NCBI RefSeq assembly: GCF_036090055.1 | Contig: NZ_CP107970.1 | Span: 808,501 to 872,500, forward strand | DNA from: Nocardioides sp. NBC_00368 | GTDB taxonomy: Bacteria > Actinomycetota > Actinomycetes > Propionibacteriales > Nocardioidaceae | Length of the DNA: 64,000 nt | Reading direction: 5' to 3' | Shown: one piece after another, positions 8,828 through 16,698 of the stretch | Layout: each line of letters begins with the position of its first letter | How positions within the stretch are numbered: position 1 is the stretch's first letter | Program-made: the position numbers and the translations under genes | Notes under the pieces: model-generated | The model's database searches: none | The model's input: the letters and a program-made list of their open reading frames with translations, nothing else | What the model was told of the DNA's origin: nothing

Positions 8828-10159
8828 TCAGAACCAGGTGCGGACGAGGTCGACGACGACCGGGTCGTCGGCGTCGGCGTCGTCGAGGACCGGGATGAGG
8901 CCCCACTTGTCGAAGGCGGTGCAGGGGTGCGAGAGCCCGAGGCGGAGCTCGTCGCCGATTTCGACGGGTGCCTCGGCGGCGGGGTCCCAGCGGAGGAAGC
9001 CGTGCTGGTCGTTGAGCGCGGTCACCTCGACGCCTGTCAGGGGCGTCGCGGGGGAGCCGGTGGTCCGGGCGCGCAGGAGCTGAGCCTCGGGGAGGCCCTC
9101 GTCGAACGGTAGGTCGCGCTTGCCGGCGTCGAACAGCGCGAGCCCCGGCTCCGGTTGGGAGCTGATCCGCACCCAGCCGTGCAGGGCGCTGCGCAGACCC
9201 GGGCCGCTGGTGCGGGGCGCGCTCCCCATCGGGGAGATGCCGCGGTAGAAGCCGTCGTCGTGGGTGATGTAGGCGCCGCTGCGCAGCACGACCCGCGCCT
9301 CGTCGCTCGTCACGAGCGGAGCGAGCGCGTCGGCCACCTGCTCGAAGTAGGCGCTGCCGCCGGCGCTGACGACCGGGGTCCGGTCGCCGGGGAGCAGGCC
9401 GGAGATCCGCCGGTGCAGCGAGACCAGGCTGTCGACGTACGTGTGGACGACCTCGAGCGCGGCCTCGTCGGTCGTGTGTGCCAGGGCGCCCTCGTAGCCG
9501 GTGACGCCGGCGAGCTGCAGGTGGGGCGACGCCGCGACCGCCTCGGCGACGGCCACGGCGGTCTCCTCGTCCCGGGCACCGGTGCGACCGCCCGCGGCGC
9601 CGCGCTCGACGAGCACACCGATCGCTCGCCGTGGACCGGCCTCGGCAACGTGGGCCGCGAGCGCGTCGTGCATCAGGGCGACGGTGCGCGGCGAGTCGGC
9701 CCAGACCAGGATCTCGAGGTCCGGGTCTTCGGTGAGCTGGTCGGCGATCCAGCGCAGCGCGAGCGGGGAGACGATCGCGTTGGCCACGATCACCCGGGAG
9801 ACGCCGAAGGCGCGGGCGACGGCGAGCTGAGGGAGGTTCGCCACCGTGATCGCCCAGGCGCCGGCGGCGAGCTGCTCGGCCCACAGCTGCGGAGCCATGG
9901 TGGTCTTGCCGTGCGGTGCGAGGGCGATGCCGCGCTCCGCGCACCATGTCGCCAGCACGTCGCGGTTGTGGCTCATCGCGACCCGGGAGAGCGAGAGCAC
10001 CGGCGTGGGCAGCTGCGAGAGCCGGGGCGACTCGTCGAGCACCTCGGCGACCGTACGTCCCCAGAGCGCGGGCGGGATCGCCTTGTGGCGCCAGTCGACC
10101 CGCTCGTCGCGCAGCGCCGCGACGGCGGCCGTGTCGAAGTGGGCTGCCGGGTGATCCAT
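8828..10159 (-). CDS. D-threonine aldolase/D-serine dehydratase-fold PLP enzyme (probable amino-aldonate deaminase)
   Basis: Fold-type III (alanine-racemase-like) PLP enzyme of 443 aa. The Schiff-base Lys lies in ALAPHGKTTMAP; classical D-serine dehydratases have PHxKTH at this site. The C-terminal domain has the His and Cys metal ligands of the DSD1 family (NDQHGFL and LSHPCTAFDKW). Such metal-dependent enzymes remove beta-hydroxyl and amino groups from D-configured hydroxy-amino acids; D-glucosaminate dehydratase, which forms 2-keto-3-deoxygluconate and ammonia, is an activity of this kind. The downstream deacetylase, KDPG aldolase and divergent KDG kinase fit that reaction. The ATG has GAGAGG nearby. 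RidA in the divergent unit could clear the enamine/imine intermediate. Specificity is inferred from context. Confidence 0.82.
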   Translation of the reverse strand: MDHPAAHFDTAAVAALRDERVDWRHKAIPPALWGRTVAEVLDESPRLSQLPTPVLSLSRVAMSHNRDVLATWCAERGIALAPHGKTTMAPQLWAEQLAAGAWAITVANLPQLAVARAFGVSRVIVANAIVSPLALRWIADQLTEDPDLEILVWADSPRTVALMHDALAAHVAEAGPRRAIGVLVERGAAGGRTGARDEETAVAVAEAVAASPHLQLAGVTGYEGALAHTTDEAALEVVHTYVDSLVSLHRRISGLLPGDRTPVVSAGGSAYFEQVADALAPLVTSDEARVVLRSGAYITHDDGFYRGISPMGSAPRTSGPGLRSALHGWVRISSQPEPGLALFDAGKRDLPFDEGLPEAQLLRARTTGSPATPLTGVEVTALNDQHGFLRWDPAAEAPVEIGDELRLGLSHPCTAFDKWGLIPVLDDADADDPVVVDLVRTWF

Positions 10160-10174
10160 GGCCCGTCCTCTCGT

Positions 10175-10205
10175 GTTGCACATTATGCAACGCTCATTGC
10201 GTAAT
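10175..10205. promoter_or_regulatory. Candidate IclR operator region in divergent amino-aldonate promoter
   Basis: Two overlapping symmetries are visible. GTTGCA and TGCAAC flank CATTA (10175-10191), and ATTATGCAA at 10182-10190 is inverted against TTGCGTAAT at 10197-10205 with one mismatch and a 6-bp spacer. A minus-strand -10-like CATAAT lies inside the first palindrome. A plus-strand TTGCGT (10197) with TAGCAT (10221) 18 bp later could be the -35/-10 for the kinase operon. One bound regulator could therefore control both arms. Confidence 0.5.
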
Positions 10206-10284
10206 CTGGTTCGATAGTTGTAGCATCGGCCACACCGGTCGTCAACGGGCCGGGTGACGAAGCAACAGGGGAGGAGCTCCATCG

Positions 10285-11313
10285 GTGGGCAGCAGCGGAG
10301 ACGTGCGAGTGGTCTGTCTCGGGGAGGCGATGGTCGTCCTGCGTCCGGAGGGCGACCAGCCGCTGGCGGAGGCGGCGACGTTGCGTCGCTCGGTCGGGGG
10401 AGCGGAGGCCAATGTGGCCGGAGCCCTGGCCGCGCTCGGCGTGCGGACCGCCTGGGTCTCCCGCCTCGGCCGGGACCCGTTCGGCGACGTCGTGACCGAC
10501 GACCTGACCGCCCGCGGCGTGCAGGTCCGGGCCGAGCGTGACCCGCAGCGGCCCACGGGGCTCTACGTGAAGGAGCCCGCTCCTGGCGGCAGCCGGATGC
10601 ACTACTACCGCGCCGGCTCGGCGGCGGCCGCCATGGACGCGGACCTGCTCGACGAGCCGGGGGTCGCGCAGGCGCTGGCCTCGGCCGAGGTCGTGCACAC
10701 CTCCGGCATCACCGCCGGCATCCTCGAGGAGGGCTCCGCGCTGGTCCCCCGCCTGCTGGCGCTGCGCGAGGAGCTCGGCTTCCGGCTGAGCGTCGACCTC
10801 AACTGGCGGCCGGCGCTGTGGGCCGGCCGGGAGGTCGCCCCCTTGGTCGACCTACTCCGCGCGGCCGACGTGGTCCTGCTCGGCGCCGACGAGGCCCGTG
10901 CGGCGCTCGGCGTGGACGCCCCTCACGACCTGCGGGAGCTCCTCGGCGACCGTCCCCGGCTCGTCATCAAGGCCGACTCGCACGCCGCCGGTGAGCACGA
11001 CCCTGACGGAAGCGCCACCGAGGTCCCCGCTCTGCGGGTCGACGTGGTGGAGCCGGTGGGCGCGGGCGACGGCTTCGCGGCGGGTTACCTGGCGGCGCTC
11101 GTCGACGGGATCGAGCCGGTCGGCCGGCTGCGCCAGGGCCACCTGGTCGCTGCGGGCGTTCTGGCCGCGACCGGGGACCATGCGGACCCGCCGGCCGTCG
11201 ACGTACGCGCGCGGCTTCTCGCGTGCTCCCAGGACGAGTGGGCGGCGACCCGGGTCAGCGCCGCCGGCATCGACTCCCCGGCGCTCGAGACCCCTGCGGA
11301 GGCATCACGATGA
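10285..11313 (+). CDS. kdgK: 2-keto-3-deoxygluconate kinase (PfkB family)
   Basis: Ribokinase/PfkB-family sugar kinase of 342 aa. It has the N-terminal substrate motif CLGEAMVVLRP, a GGAEANVAGALAALG glycine-rich loop and the C-terminal PfkB signature VGAGDGFAAGYLAAL holding the catalytic Asp. The pattern is that of KDG kinases, and KDPG aldolase in the facing operon supports phosphorylation of KDG at O6. The GTG start follows GGGGAGGAG. The stop overlaps the IclR gene start (ATGA), so kinase, regulator and RidA form one operon. A ribokinase or fructokinase role is less likely given the gene set. Confidence 0.9.
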   Translation: MGSSGDVRVVCLGEAMVVLRPEGDQPLAEAATLRRSVGGAEANVAGALAALGVRTAWVSRLGRDPFGDVVTDDLTARGVQVRAERDPQRPTGLYVKEPAPGGSRMHYYRAGSAAAAMDADLLDEPGVAQALASAEVVHTSGITAGILEEGSALVPRLLALREELGFRLSVDLNWRPALWAGREVAPLVDLLRAADVVLLGADEARAALGVDAPHDLRELLGDRPRLVIKADSHAAGEHDPDGSATEVPALRVDVVEPVGAGDGFAAGYLAALVDGIEPVGRLRQGHLVAAGVLAATGDHADPPAVDVRARLLACSQDEWAATRVSAAGIDSPALETPAEASR

Positions 11314-12059
11314 GCCAGAGTCTTTCCCGCGCGCTCCAGATCCTCATCGAGCTCGGTGAGGGCGAGCGGTCCCTCGACCAGGTGGCCGCCAGCCTGGGCG
11401 TCCACAAGACCACCGCGATGCGGCTGCTGCACACGTTGGAGGCGGACCGGTTCGTACGCCGCGACGACCGCCAGCGCTACCACCTCGGCTCGCGGCTGTT
11501 CGCGCTCGGCACGATGGCCCTCGCCCAGCACGCGATCCGTGACGTGGCCCAGCCGCACCTGACGCGCCTCGCGGCGGAGACGGGCGGCCAGGCCGTCCAC
11601 CTGGCTGCGTACGAGAACGGGGCGGCGATCTATCTCGCCAAGGTCGAGAGCACGCACTCGGTGCGGATGTACTCCCGTGTGGGACTGCCCGCCGCCCTGC
11701 ACGCGACCGCCGTCGGCAAGGTGCTCGTCGCCGGCCTCCCGCCGGGGGAGCAGGACGCCGTGATCGCGGGCATCGACTTCCGCCCGTTCACGAGCCGCAC
11801 CATCGCCGACGCCGCGGGCTACCGCGACGTGCTCGCCCGCACGCGCGAGCAGGGCTGGGCCGAGGACGCCGCCGAGCACGAGGACTTCATCAACTGCGTC
11901 GGGGCGCCCGTACGCGACGAGGCCGAGCGGGTCATCGCCGCGGTCTCCGTCTCCGTGCCCGACGTCATCCTGCCCCGCGAGGGGGTGCGTGCCCTGGTGC
12001 CGCAGCTCCTCGCGGCGACCGAAGCGATCTCCGCCGACTGGGCCGGCCGGAGCGCATGA
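11310..12059 (+). CDS. IclR-family transcriptional regulator
   Basis: Regulator of 249 aa with an N-terminal winged helix-turn-helix (about residues 1-60; LDQVAASLGVHKTTAMRLLH is the recognition region) and a C-terminal IclR effector domain. That domain contains LHATAVGKVLVAGL and the small-ligand pocket segment NCVGAPV. IclR proteins commonly sense aromatic or sugar-acid metabolites such as KDG; KdgR is of this type. It starts in an ATGA overlap with kdgK, with GGAGG just upstream. It probably represses both arms of the divergent cluster through the palindromes at 10175-10205, with KDG or an amino-aldonate as inducer. That inducer is inference. Confidence 0.92.
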   Translation: MSQSLSRALQILIELGEGERSLDQVAASLGVHKTTAMRLLHTLEADRFVRRDDRQRYHLGSRLFALGTMALAQHAIRDVAQPHLTRLAAETGGQAVHLAAYENGAAIYLAKVESTHSVRMYSRVGLPAALHATAVGKVLVAGLPPGEQDAVIAGIDFRPFTSRTIADAAGYRDVLARTREQGWAEDAAEHEDFINCVGAPVRDEAERVIAAVSVSVPDVILPREGVRALVPQLLAATEAISADWAGRSA

Positions 12060-12085
12060 GAAACACCCCGAGAGGAAACCAACCG

Positions 12086-12490
12086 ATGTCCGACGTCCGC
12101 ATCTCCACCGACCAGGCCCCGGCCCCCGCGCACACCTTCTCCCAGGGCGTCGTCCGCGGCGGCCTGATCCAGGTCTCCGGCCAGGGTCCGGTCGACCCCG
12201 CCACCAACGAATACCTGTTCCCCGGTGACGTGAAGGCCCAGACCGTGCGCACCCTGCAGAACGTGGAGGCGATCCTGGCCGCCGCCGGTGCCGGGTTCGA
12301 GGACGTGCTGATGCTTCGGGTCTACCTCACGACCCGCGACGACTTCGCCGCGATGAACGAGGCCTACGGCGAGTTCATCGGCTCGCGGGTCGCCGAGGGC
12401 GGCATCCTCCCGTGCCGTACCACCGTGATGACCGGTCTGCCGCGCGAGGAGATGCTCGTCGAGATCGACGCTCTCGCCGTCGCCCGTTAA
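12086..12490 (+). CDS. ridA: RidA family enamine/imine deaminase
   Basis: Small YjgF/YER057c/UK114-fold protein of 134 aa. Family landmarks are visible: GLIQVSGQGPVDP, the active-site Arg in MLRVYLTT and the C-terminal Glu in LVEIDALA. RidA hydrolyses reactive enamine/imine intermediates released by PLP-dependent dehydratases, which is what the divergent DSD1-like enzyme would generate. Placement in the same cluster is therefore meaningful. The ATG chosen has AGAGGAAA eight bases upstream; another in-frame ATG ten codons earlier overlaps the IclR stop and may be used through coupling. Its TAA stop shares the tetranucleotide TTAA with the stop of the convergent acyltransferase. Confidence 0.92.
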   Translation: MSDVRISTDQAPAPAHTFSQGVVRGGLIQVSGQGPVDPATNEYLFPGDVKAQTVRTLQNVEAILAAAGAGFEDVLMLRVYLTTRDDFAAMNEAYGEFIGSRVAEGGILPCRTTVMTGLPREEMLVEIDALAVAR

Positions 12491-14637
12491 TCCACGATCT
12501 GGGCGAGCTCCTTGCCCAGGTAGGGCGCCAGCGTGCGGGCGTAGCGCGAGGTGATGTGGTTTCCGTCGCGGTAGACGATGACGTTGCCGATCACCGCCGG
12601 GCACAGCCTGTCCTCGCAGAACAGGTGGGTCAGGTCGACCAGGTGTGCGTTCGGGTCGCGGGCGACCGCGTCGCGGTGCGGGTCCTCGACGACCACGTCC
12701 GTGCGCGGACGCCCGCACGCCTCGCCCGCGGTCTCGGGCGAGTGCCGCTGGATGCAGCCCAGCGTGGTGCGGAGATAGGCGGCGGTGTCGGGCTCGAACA
12801 TCGGGTTGTCGACGAGCGCGATCACCGGCACGTCCTTCGAGGGCCGGTGGCTCCACGCCTCGACCAGGCCGTTGACCGTGGACTCGTAGGGCGTCTCGCC
12901 GGCCAGCGGCTGGGTCGTCTTGCGGGCGGAATGGGTGACGATGATCGCGTCGAAGTCCTTCTGCTCAGGTGCGCGCAGATAGGTCTCGAGCTGCCGGTTC
13001 CACTCCGCGCAGGCCGGGCGGTTGTCGGCGATGTTGCGGCCGAGCGGCCGGGTGTTCCAGTGGCAGGCGGCGCGCGAGGCGACGTCGATGCGCCAGTTGC
13101 GCTGCTTGCCGATCAGGTCGAGCGCGCCCACCGGGGCGACGGCATGCGAGTCGCCGACCATCAGCAGGCGTTTCTCGTAGCCCTCGGCGGCACCGTTCGG
13201 GCAGGCGCTGAACCTCACCGGCCGCTCCTCGAAGGACCAGCACTGGCTGCGGTTGTCGTCGTCCTCGCCGATGGCCGCCACCGCGGGGATCAGCTCGCCG
13301 CGCAGGTCGGGGTTGCGGCACGACCCGCCCGAGGAGGTCACCGCCATCGCCGCGGCGCCCAGGCACTCGGTCGTGTAGGGGTCGGCGGTGGCGAGCCTGG
13401 CTGCTGCCGCGATCGCCCTGTCCTCGGAGTAGCTGATCGCGGCCAGCCCGCTCCAGCCCGCGCCGACGGCGACCGCGAGAGCAGCCAGGGTGGCGACCAG
13501 GGCTCGTGGCCCGCCGGGCTCGATGACGTACGTCTGGACCTGGCGGGTCACCAGCCGGTTGGTCGCCCAGGCGAGCACCGTCGAGACGGCCAGCACGCCC
13601 GCGGCCGAGATGAGGGTGAGGCGCTCGCCGCCGGTGTAGTAGAGCCATGCGATCAGCAGCGGCCAGTGCCACAGGTAGAGCTCGTAGGAGATGTCGGCCA
13701 CGAACCGCAGGGGAGCGGTCTCGAGCAGTCGCCGCGGTCCGCGTGCGGACGAGGTCGACCCGACCATCACCAGCAGCGCTCCGGTGACCGGCCACAGGGC
13801 GAGCGGGCCGGGGAAGTGGTCGGCGCCGTCCATCACGAAACCGCAGGTCACAACCAGGATGAGACCGGTCCATGCGGCGTACGGCTTGATCTTCTCGGGC
13901 AGGCTCAGGCGCCGCAGGGCGAGCGCGGTCAGGGCGCCGGCGGCGATCTCCCAGAAGCGGGTGACAGAGTTGAAGTAGGCCGCCGCCTGATCGGCCCCGG
14001 AGACCTTCACGGCGTAGAGGAAGGAGACCGCGAACGCGGCCGCGGTCAGCACGAACAGCACCCGCGCCAGGCCGATCCGGCCACGCAGCACGAAGGCGAG
14101 CCCGACGACCACGAGCGGCCACAGCAGGAAGAACTGCCCCTGCACCGCGAGCGACCAGAAGTGCTGCACCGGCGTCGAGGACGGCCCCGCCGCACCGTAG
14201 GAGAGCTGGCTGGCGATGAGCTCCCAGTTGAGCAGGTAGGTCGCGGCCGCGACGATCTCGCGGGTCGTCTGCGTCCACAGCGTCTGCGGGATGAAGGCCA
14301 CCATCAGGGCGGCGGTCGCGGCCAGCACGATCAGGGCCGGAGCGGCGAGCCGCGCGAACGTACGTCCGTAGTGCTGACCCAGCTTCACCTGGCCGCGCTC
14401 GGCCTTGCCCACCAGTGACCGGGTGGCGAGGAAGCCGGAGATCACCAGGAAGACGTCGATGCCGCCGGAGACCCGGCCGTTGCCGAAGAGGTGGAAGGCG
14501 ACCACCAGTGCCAGCGCGATGCCGCGCAGGCCGTGGATCTCGCTGATGTGTCCGGAGGGGTGCCCATATTTGGGGACCTTGGGTTCGCTGCGTGGCGGGG
14601 CGGCCGGGGGAGTGGGGAAATCCGAGAGGGCGGTCAC
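12487..14637 (-). CDS. OatA-like membrane acyltransferase (acyltransferase-3 plus SGNH domain)
   Basis: Two-domain protein of 716 aa. The N-terminal half (about residues 30-380) is an acyltransferase-3 membrane domain with about ten helices, starting with EIHGLRGIALALVVAFH (catalytic-type His) and DVFLVISGFLATRSL. The C-terminal extracytoplasmic half is an SGNH esterase/transferase domain with the nucleophile motif LMVGDSHAV and a late DGNHIT segment carrying the Asp/His pair. Members O-acetylate peptidoglycan, surface glycans or exported metabolites. The GTG start overlaps no neighbour. It separates the amino-aldonate cluster from the pentose island and shows no functional link to either. 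The acyl acceptor cannot be read from sequence. Confidence 0.92.
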   Translation of the reverse strand: MTALSDFPTPPAAPPRSEPKVPKYGHPSGHISEIHGLRGIALALVVAFHLFGNGRVSGGIDVFLVISGFLATRSLVGKAERGQVKLGQHYGRTFARLAAPALIVLAATAALMVAFIPQTLWTQTTREIVAAATYLLNWELIASQLSYGAAGPSSTPVQHFWSLAVQGQFFLLWPLVVVGLAFVLRGRIGLARVLFVLTAAAFAVSFLYAVKVSGADQAAAYFNSVTRFWEIAAGALTALALRRLSLPEKIKPYAAWTGLILVVTCGFVMDGADHFPGPLALWPVTGALLVMVGSTSSARGPRRLLETAPLRFVADISYELYLWHWPLLIAWLYYTGGERLTLISAAGVLAVSTVLAWATNRLVTRQVQTYVIEPGGPRALVATLAALAVAVGAGWSGLAAISYSEDRAIAAAARLATADPYTTECLGAAAMAVTSSGGSCRNPDLRGELIPAVAAIGEDDDNRSQCWSFEERPVRFSACPNGAAEGYEKRLLMVGDSHAVAPVGALDLIGKQRNWRIDVASRAACHWNTRPLGRNIADNRPACAEWNRQLETYLRAPEQKDFDAIIVTHSARKTTQPLAGETPYESTVNGLVEAWSHRPSKDVPVIALVDNPMFEPDTAAYLRTTLGCIQRHSPETAGEACGRPRTDVVVEDPHRDAVARDPNAHLVDLTHLFCEDRLCPAVIGNVIVYRDGNHITSRYARTLAPYLGKELAQIVD

Positions 14638-14746
14638 GTGATCGCTGTTCTAGTGGATGTCGGCGGGGTGGGAGCCGTCGCACCATAACGGGCGGTGGTG
14701 ACGTGTGGGCGTACGGGCGTTGTCATTGCGCCGTCGAGATCTCCTC

Positions 14747-14757
14747 GAAACCGTTTC
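14747..14757. promoter_or_regulatory. LacI-type operator core upstream of the xylose-type importer
   Basis: GAAACCGTTTC is an odd palindrome (GAAAC, C, GTTTC) typical of LacI-family operators. Its CGAAANCGTT core is shared with the region upstream of bxlE, so BxlR or a paralogue may bind both promoters. It lies about 75 bp before the binding-protein gene. Confidence 0.5.
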
Positions 14758-14791
14758 ACATCGCCGCCGAAGGAGATAGGTTGCACCCCGA

Positions 14792-14807
14792 CGTGACTTA
14801 GATCACA
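14792..14807. promoter_or_regulatory. CRP/GlxR-type cAMP-receptor site
   Basis: CGTGACTTAGATCACA contains a perfect GTGA-N6-TCAC core and matches the TGTGA-N6-TCACA consensus at all fixed positions except the first base. It lies about 25 bp upstream of the sugar-binding-protein start, suggesting carbon-catabolite control by a CRP/GlxR-type regulator. Confidence 0.6.
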
Positions 14808-14830
14808 CCCAGGACTGAGGAGTTCGGACG

Positions 14831-15952
14831 ATGAACACGCACAAGATCGGCCGTCTGATGGCGGTTGCAGCGGTCGCGACCCTGTCGACCGCATCGCTCG
14901 TGGCATGTGGTGGCTCGGATGACGACGGCGGCGACTCGGGCGGCTCGGGCGGCACCGACGTCGGGGTGATCCTCCCCGACGCAACCACGTCGCCCCGATG
15001 GGAGGCCCAGGACCGGCCCAACCTCGAGAAGGCGTTCACCGACGCCGGCCTCGAGGCCACGATCCAGAACGCTCAGGGCGACACCGCCAAGTTCGGCCAG
15101 CTCTGCGACAGCATGATCAACGAGGGCGTCAAGGTCATCATCATCACCAACCTCGACTCCGAGTCGGGAGCGGCCTGTCTGAAGAAGGCCGCTGACGCCG
15201 GAGTGACGAGCATCGACTACGACCGGCTCACGCTCAACGGCGGCGCCTCCTACTACGTCTCCTTCGACAACGTGAAGGTCGGCGAGCTGATGGGCGCAGG
15301 GCTGGACGAGTGCATCACCGCCTCGGGCAAGAAGGGCGGCAACATCGTCTACGTCAACGGCGCGGCCACCGACAACAACGCGGCCCTGTTCAAGTCCGGC
15401 TACGAGAAGGCGCTCGAGGCGAAGATCGCCGACGGCACCTACAAGCTCGTCGGTGACCAGTCGGGGGAGTGGGACGCGACCAAGGCCGGGAAGGTCTTCG
15501 ATCAGATGTACACCGCCAACGGTGGGAAGATCGACGGTGTGGTCTCGGCCAACGACACCATGGCCGGCGGCATCATCGCCCGGCTGAAGGCCAACAACGC
15601 CCAGGGCAAGATCCCGGTGACCGGCCAGGACGCCTCGGTCGAGGGTCTGCAGAACATCCTGCAGGGCTTCCAGTGCGGCACCGTCTACAAGAACACCGCG
15701 CTCGAGGCCAAGGCCGCCGCGGACCTCGCGATCGCACTGATCGAGGAGGACAAGGACGCCGCCGACGCCCTCGCCACCGGCACCGTCGAGGACACCGAGG
15801 CCGGCAAGGACGTGCCGTCGGTGCTCGCCGAGCCCGTCTGGGTCACCAAGGAGTCCGTCGTGACCGTCATCAAGGACGGTCAGGCCGATGCCGCCGAGGT
15901 GTGCGCGGGTGCGATCGCTGCCCTGTGCACCGAGAACGGCGTGCCTCAGTGA
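14831..15952 (+). CDS. xylF: D-xylose-type ABC transporter substrate-binding lipoprotein
   Basis: Exported sugar-binding protein of 373 aa. The signal peptide ends in a lipobox (SLVAC, Cys26) followed by a Gly/Ser/Asp linker. The rest is a periplasmic-binding-protein type I fold: VGVILPDATTSPRWEAQD at the N-terminal strand, the QNAQGD turn, the YDRL motif characteristic of xylose-binding proteins, and the late VTGQDASVEGLQ hinge. It is the first gene of a three-gene importer and its stop overlaps the ATPase start. The nearby xylose isomerase and xylulokinase support xylose as cargo; ribose or arabinose cannot be excluded. Confidence 0.88.
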   Translation: MNTHKIGRLMAVAAVATLSTASLVACGGSDDDGGDSGGSGGTDVGVILPDATTSPRWEAQDRPNLEKAFTDAGLEATIQNAQGDTAKFGQLCDSMINEGVKVIIITNLDSESGAACLKKAADAGVTSIDYDRLTLNGGASYYVSFDNVKVGELMGAGLDECITASGKKGGNIVYVNGAATDNNAALFKSGYEKALEAKIADGTYKLVGDQSGEWDATKAGKVFDQMYTANGGKIDGVVSANDTMAGGIIARLKANNAQGKIPVTGQDASVEGLQNILQGFQCGTVYKNTALEAKAAADLAIALIEEDKDAADALATGTVEDTEAGKDVPSVLAEPVWVTKESVVTVIKDGQADAAEVCAGAIAALCTENGVPQ

Positions 15953-16698
15953 GTCCGCTGCTGGAGCTGCACGGCGTCGAGAAGTCCTTCGGCGCCGTGC
16001 AGGTCCTGCGCGGTGTGGACCTCTCGGTGCGGGCGGGCAAGGTGACGGCGCTCGTCGGTGACAACGGTGCCGGCAAGAGCACTTTGGTGAAGGGGATGGC
16101 CGGGATCCACCTCTTCGACGCCGGCGACTACCTCTTCGAGGGCGAGCCGGTGAAGGTGACCAGCCCGAAGGACGCCGCCGCGCTCGGGATCGAGGTCGTC
16201 TATCAGGATCTCGCCCTGTGCGACAACCTCGACGTCGTCCACAACATGTTCCTCGGCCGGGAGCTGAAGCGCCTCCGGCTGGTCGACGAGGACACCATGG
16301 AGCAGCGTGCTCGCGAGACGCTCGACGGTCTCTCGGTGCGTACCCTGAAGTCGGTGCGTACGCCGGTGGCCTCCCTCTCCGGCGGTCAGCGCCAGACGGT
16401 GGCGATCGCCCGGGCCGTGCTGTGGAACTCCAAGCTGGTCATCCTCGACGAGCCGACCGCGGCCCTCGGGGTGGCGCAGACCGAGCAGGTGCTCCGGCTG
16501 GTCCGGCGCCTGGCCGACCGGGGCCTCGGCGTCGTGCTGATCAGCCACAACCTCAACGACGTCTTCGAGGTCGCCGACGACATCGCGGTCCTGCACCTGG
16601 GGCGCATGGTCGGCCAGATCGAGGCCGCCTCCACCACGCGTGGGCGGGTCGTGGAGGCGATCACCACCGGTGTGGTTCCCGAAGGAGGTGCTGCATGA
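15949..16698 (+). CDS. xylG: Sugar ABC transporter ATP-binding protein, single-domain
   Basis: ATPase of 249 aa for the xylose-type importer. Walker A is GDNGAGKST, the signature SLSGGQRQ, Walker B VILDEPTAALG and the switch His in ISHNLNDV. Most XylG/RbsA proteins are about 500 aa with two ABC domains; this one has a single domain and probably works as a homodimer, as in FrcA-like systems. The GTG start lies within a GTGA overlap with the binding-protein gene and encodes SPLLELHGVEKSFG right after it. The next gene starts in an ATGA overlap, so the three genes form a tightly coupled operon. Confidence 0.9.
   Translation: MSPLLELHGVEKSFGAVQVLRGVDLSVRAGKVTALVGDNGAGKSTLVKGMAGIHLFDAGDYLFEGEPVKVTSPKDAAALGIEVVYQDLALCDNLDVVHNMFLGRELKRLRLVDEDTMEQRARETLDGLSVRTLKSVRTPVASLSGGQRQTVAIARAVLWNSKLVILDEPTAALGVAQTEQVLRLVRRLADRGLGVVLISHNLNDVFEVADDIAVLHLGRMVGQIEAASTTRGRVVEAITTGVVPEGGAA

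Noticed and set aside
6556..10190. Very long minus-strand frames fusing KDPG aldolase or the deacetylase to upstream sequence
   Set aside because: The extra N-terminal parts are Arg/Pro-rich out-of-frame reads of the neighbouring genes; ATGA overlaps and family starts give the true ends.
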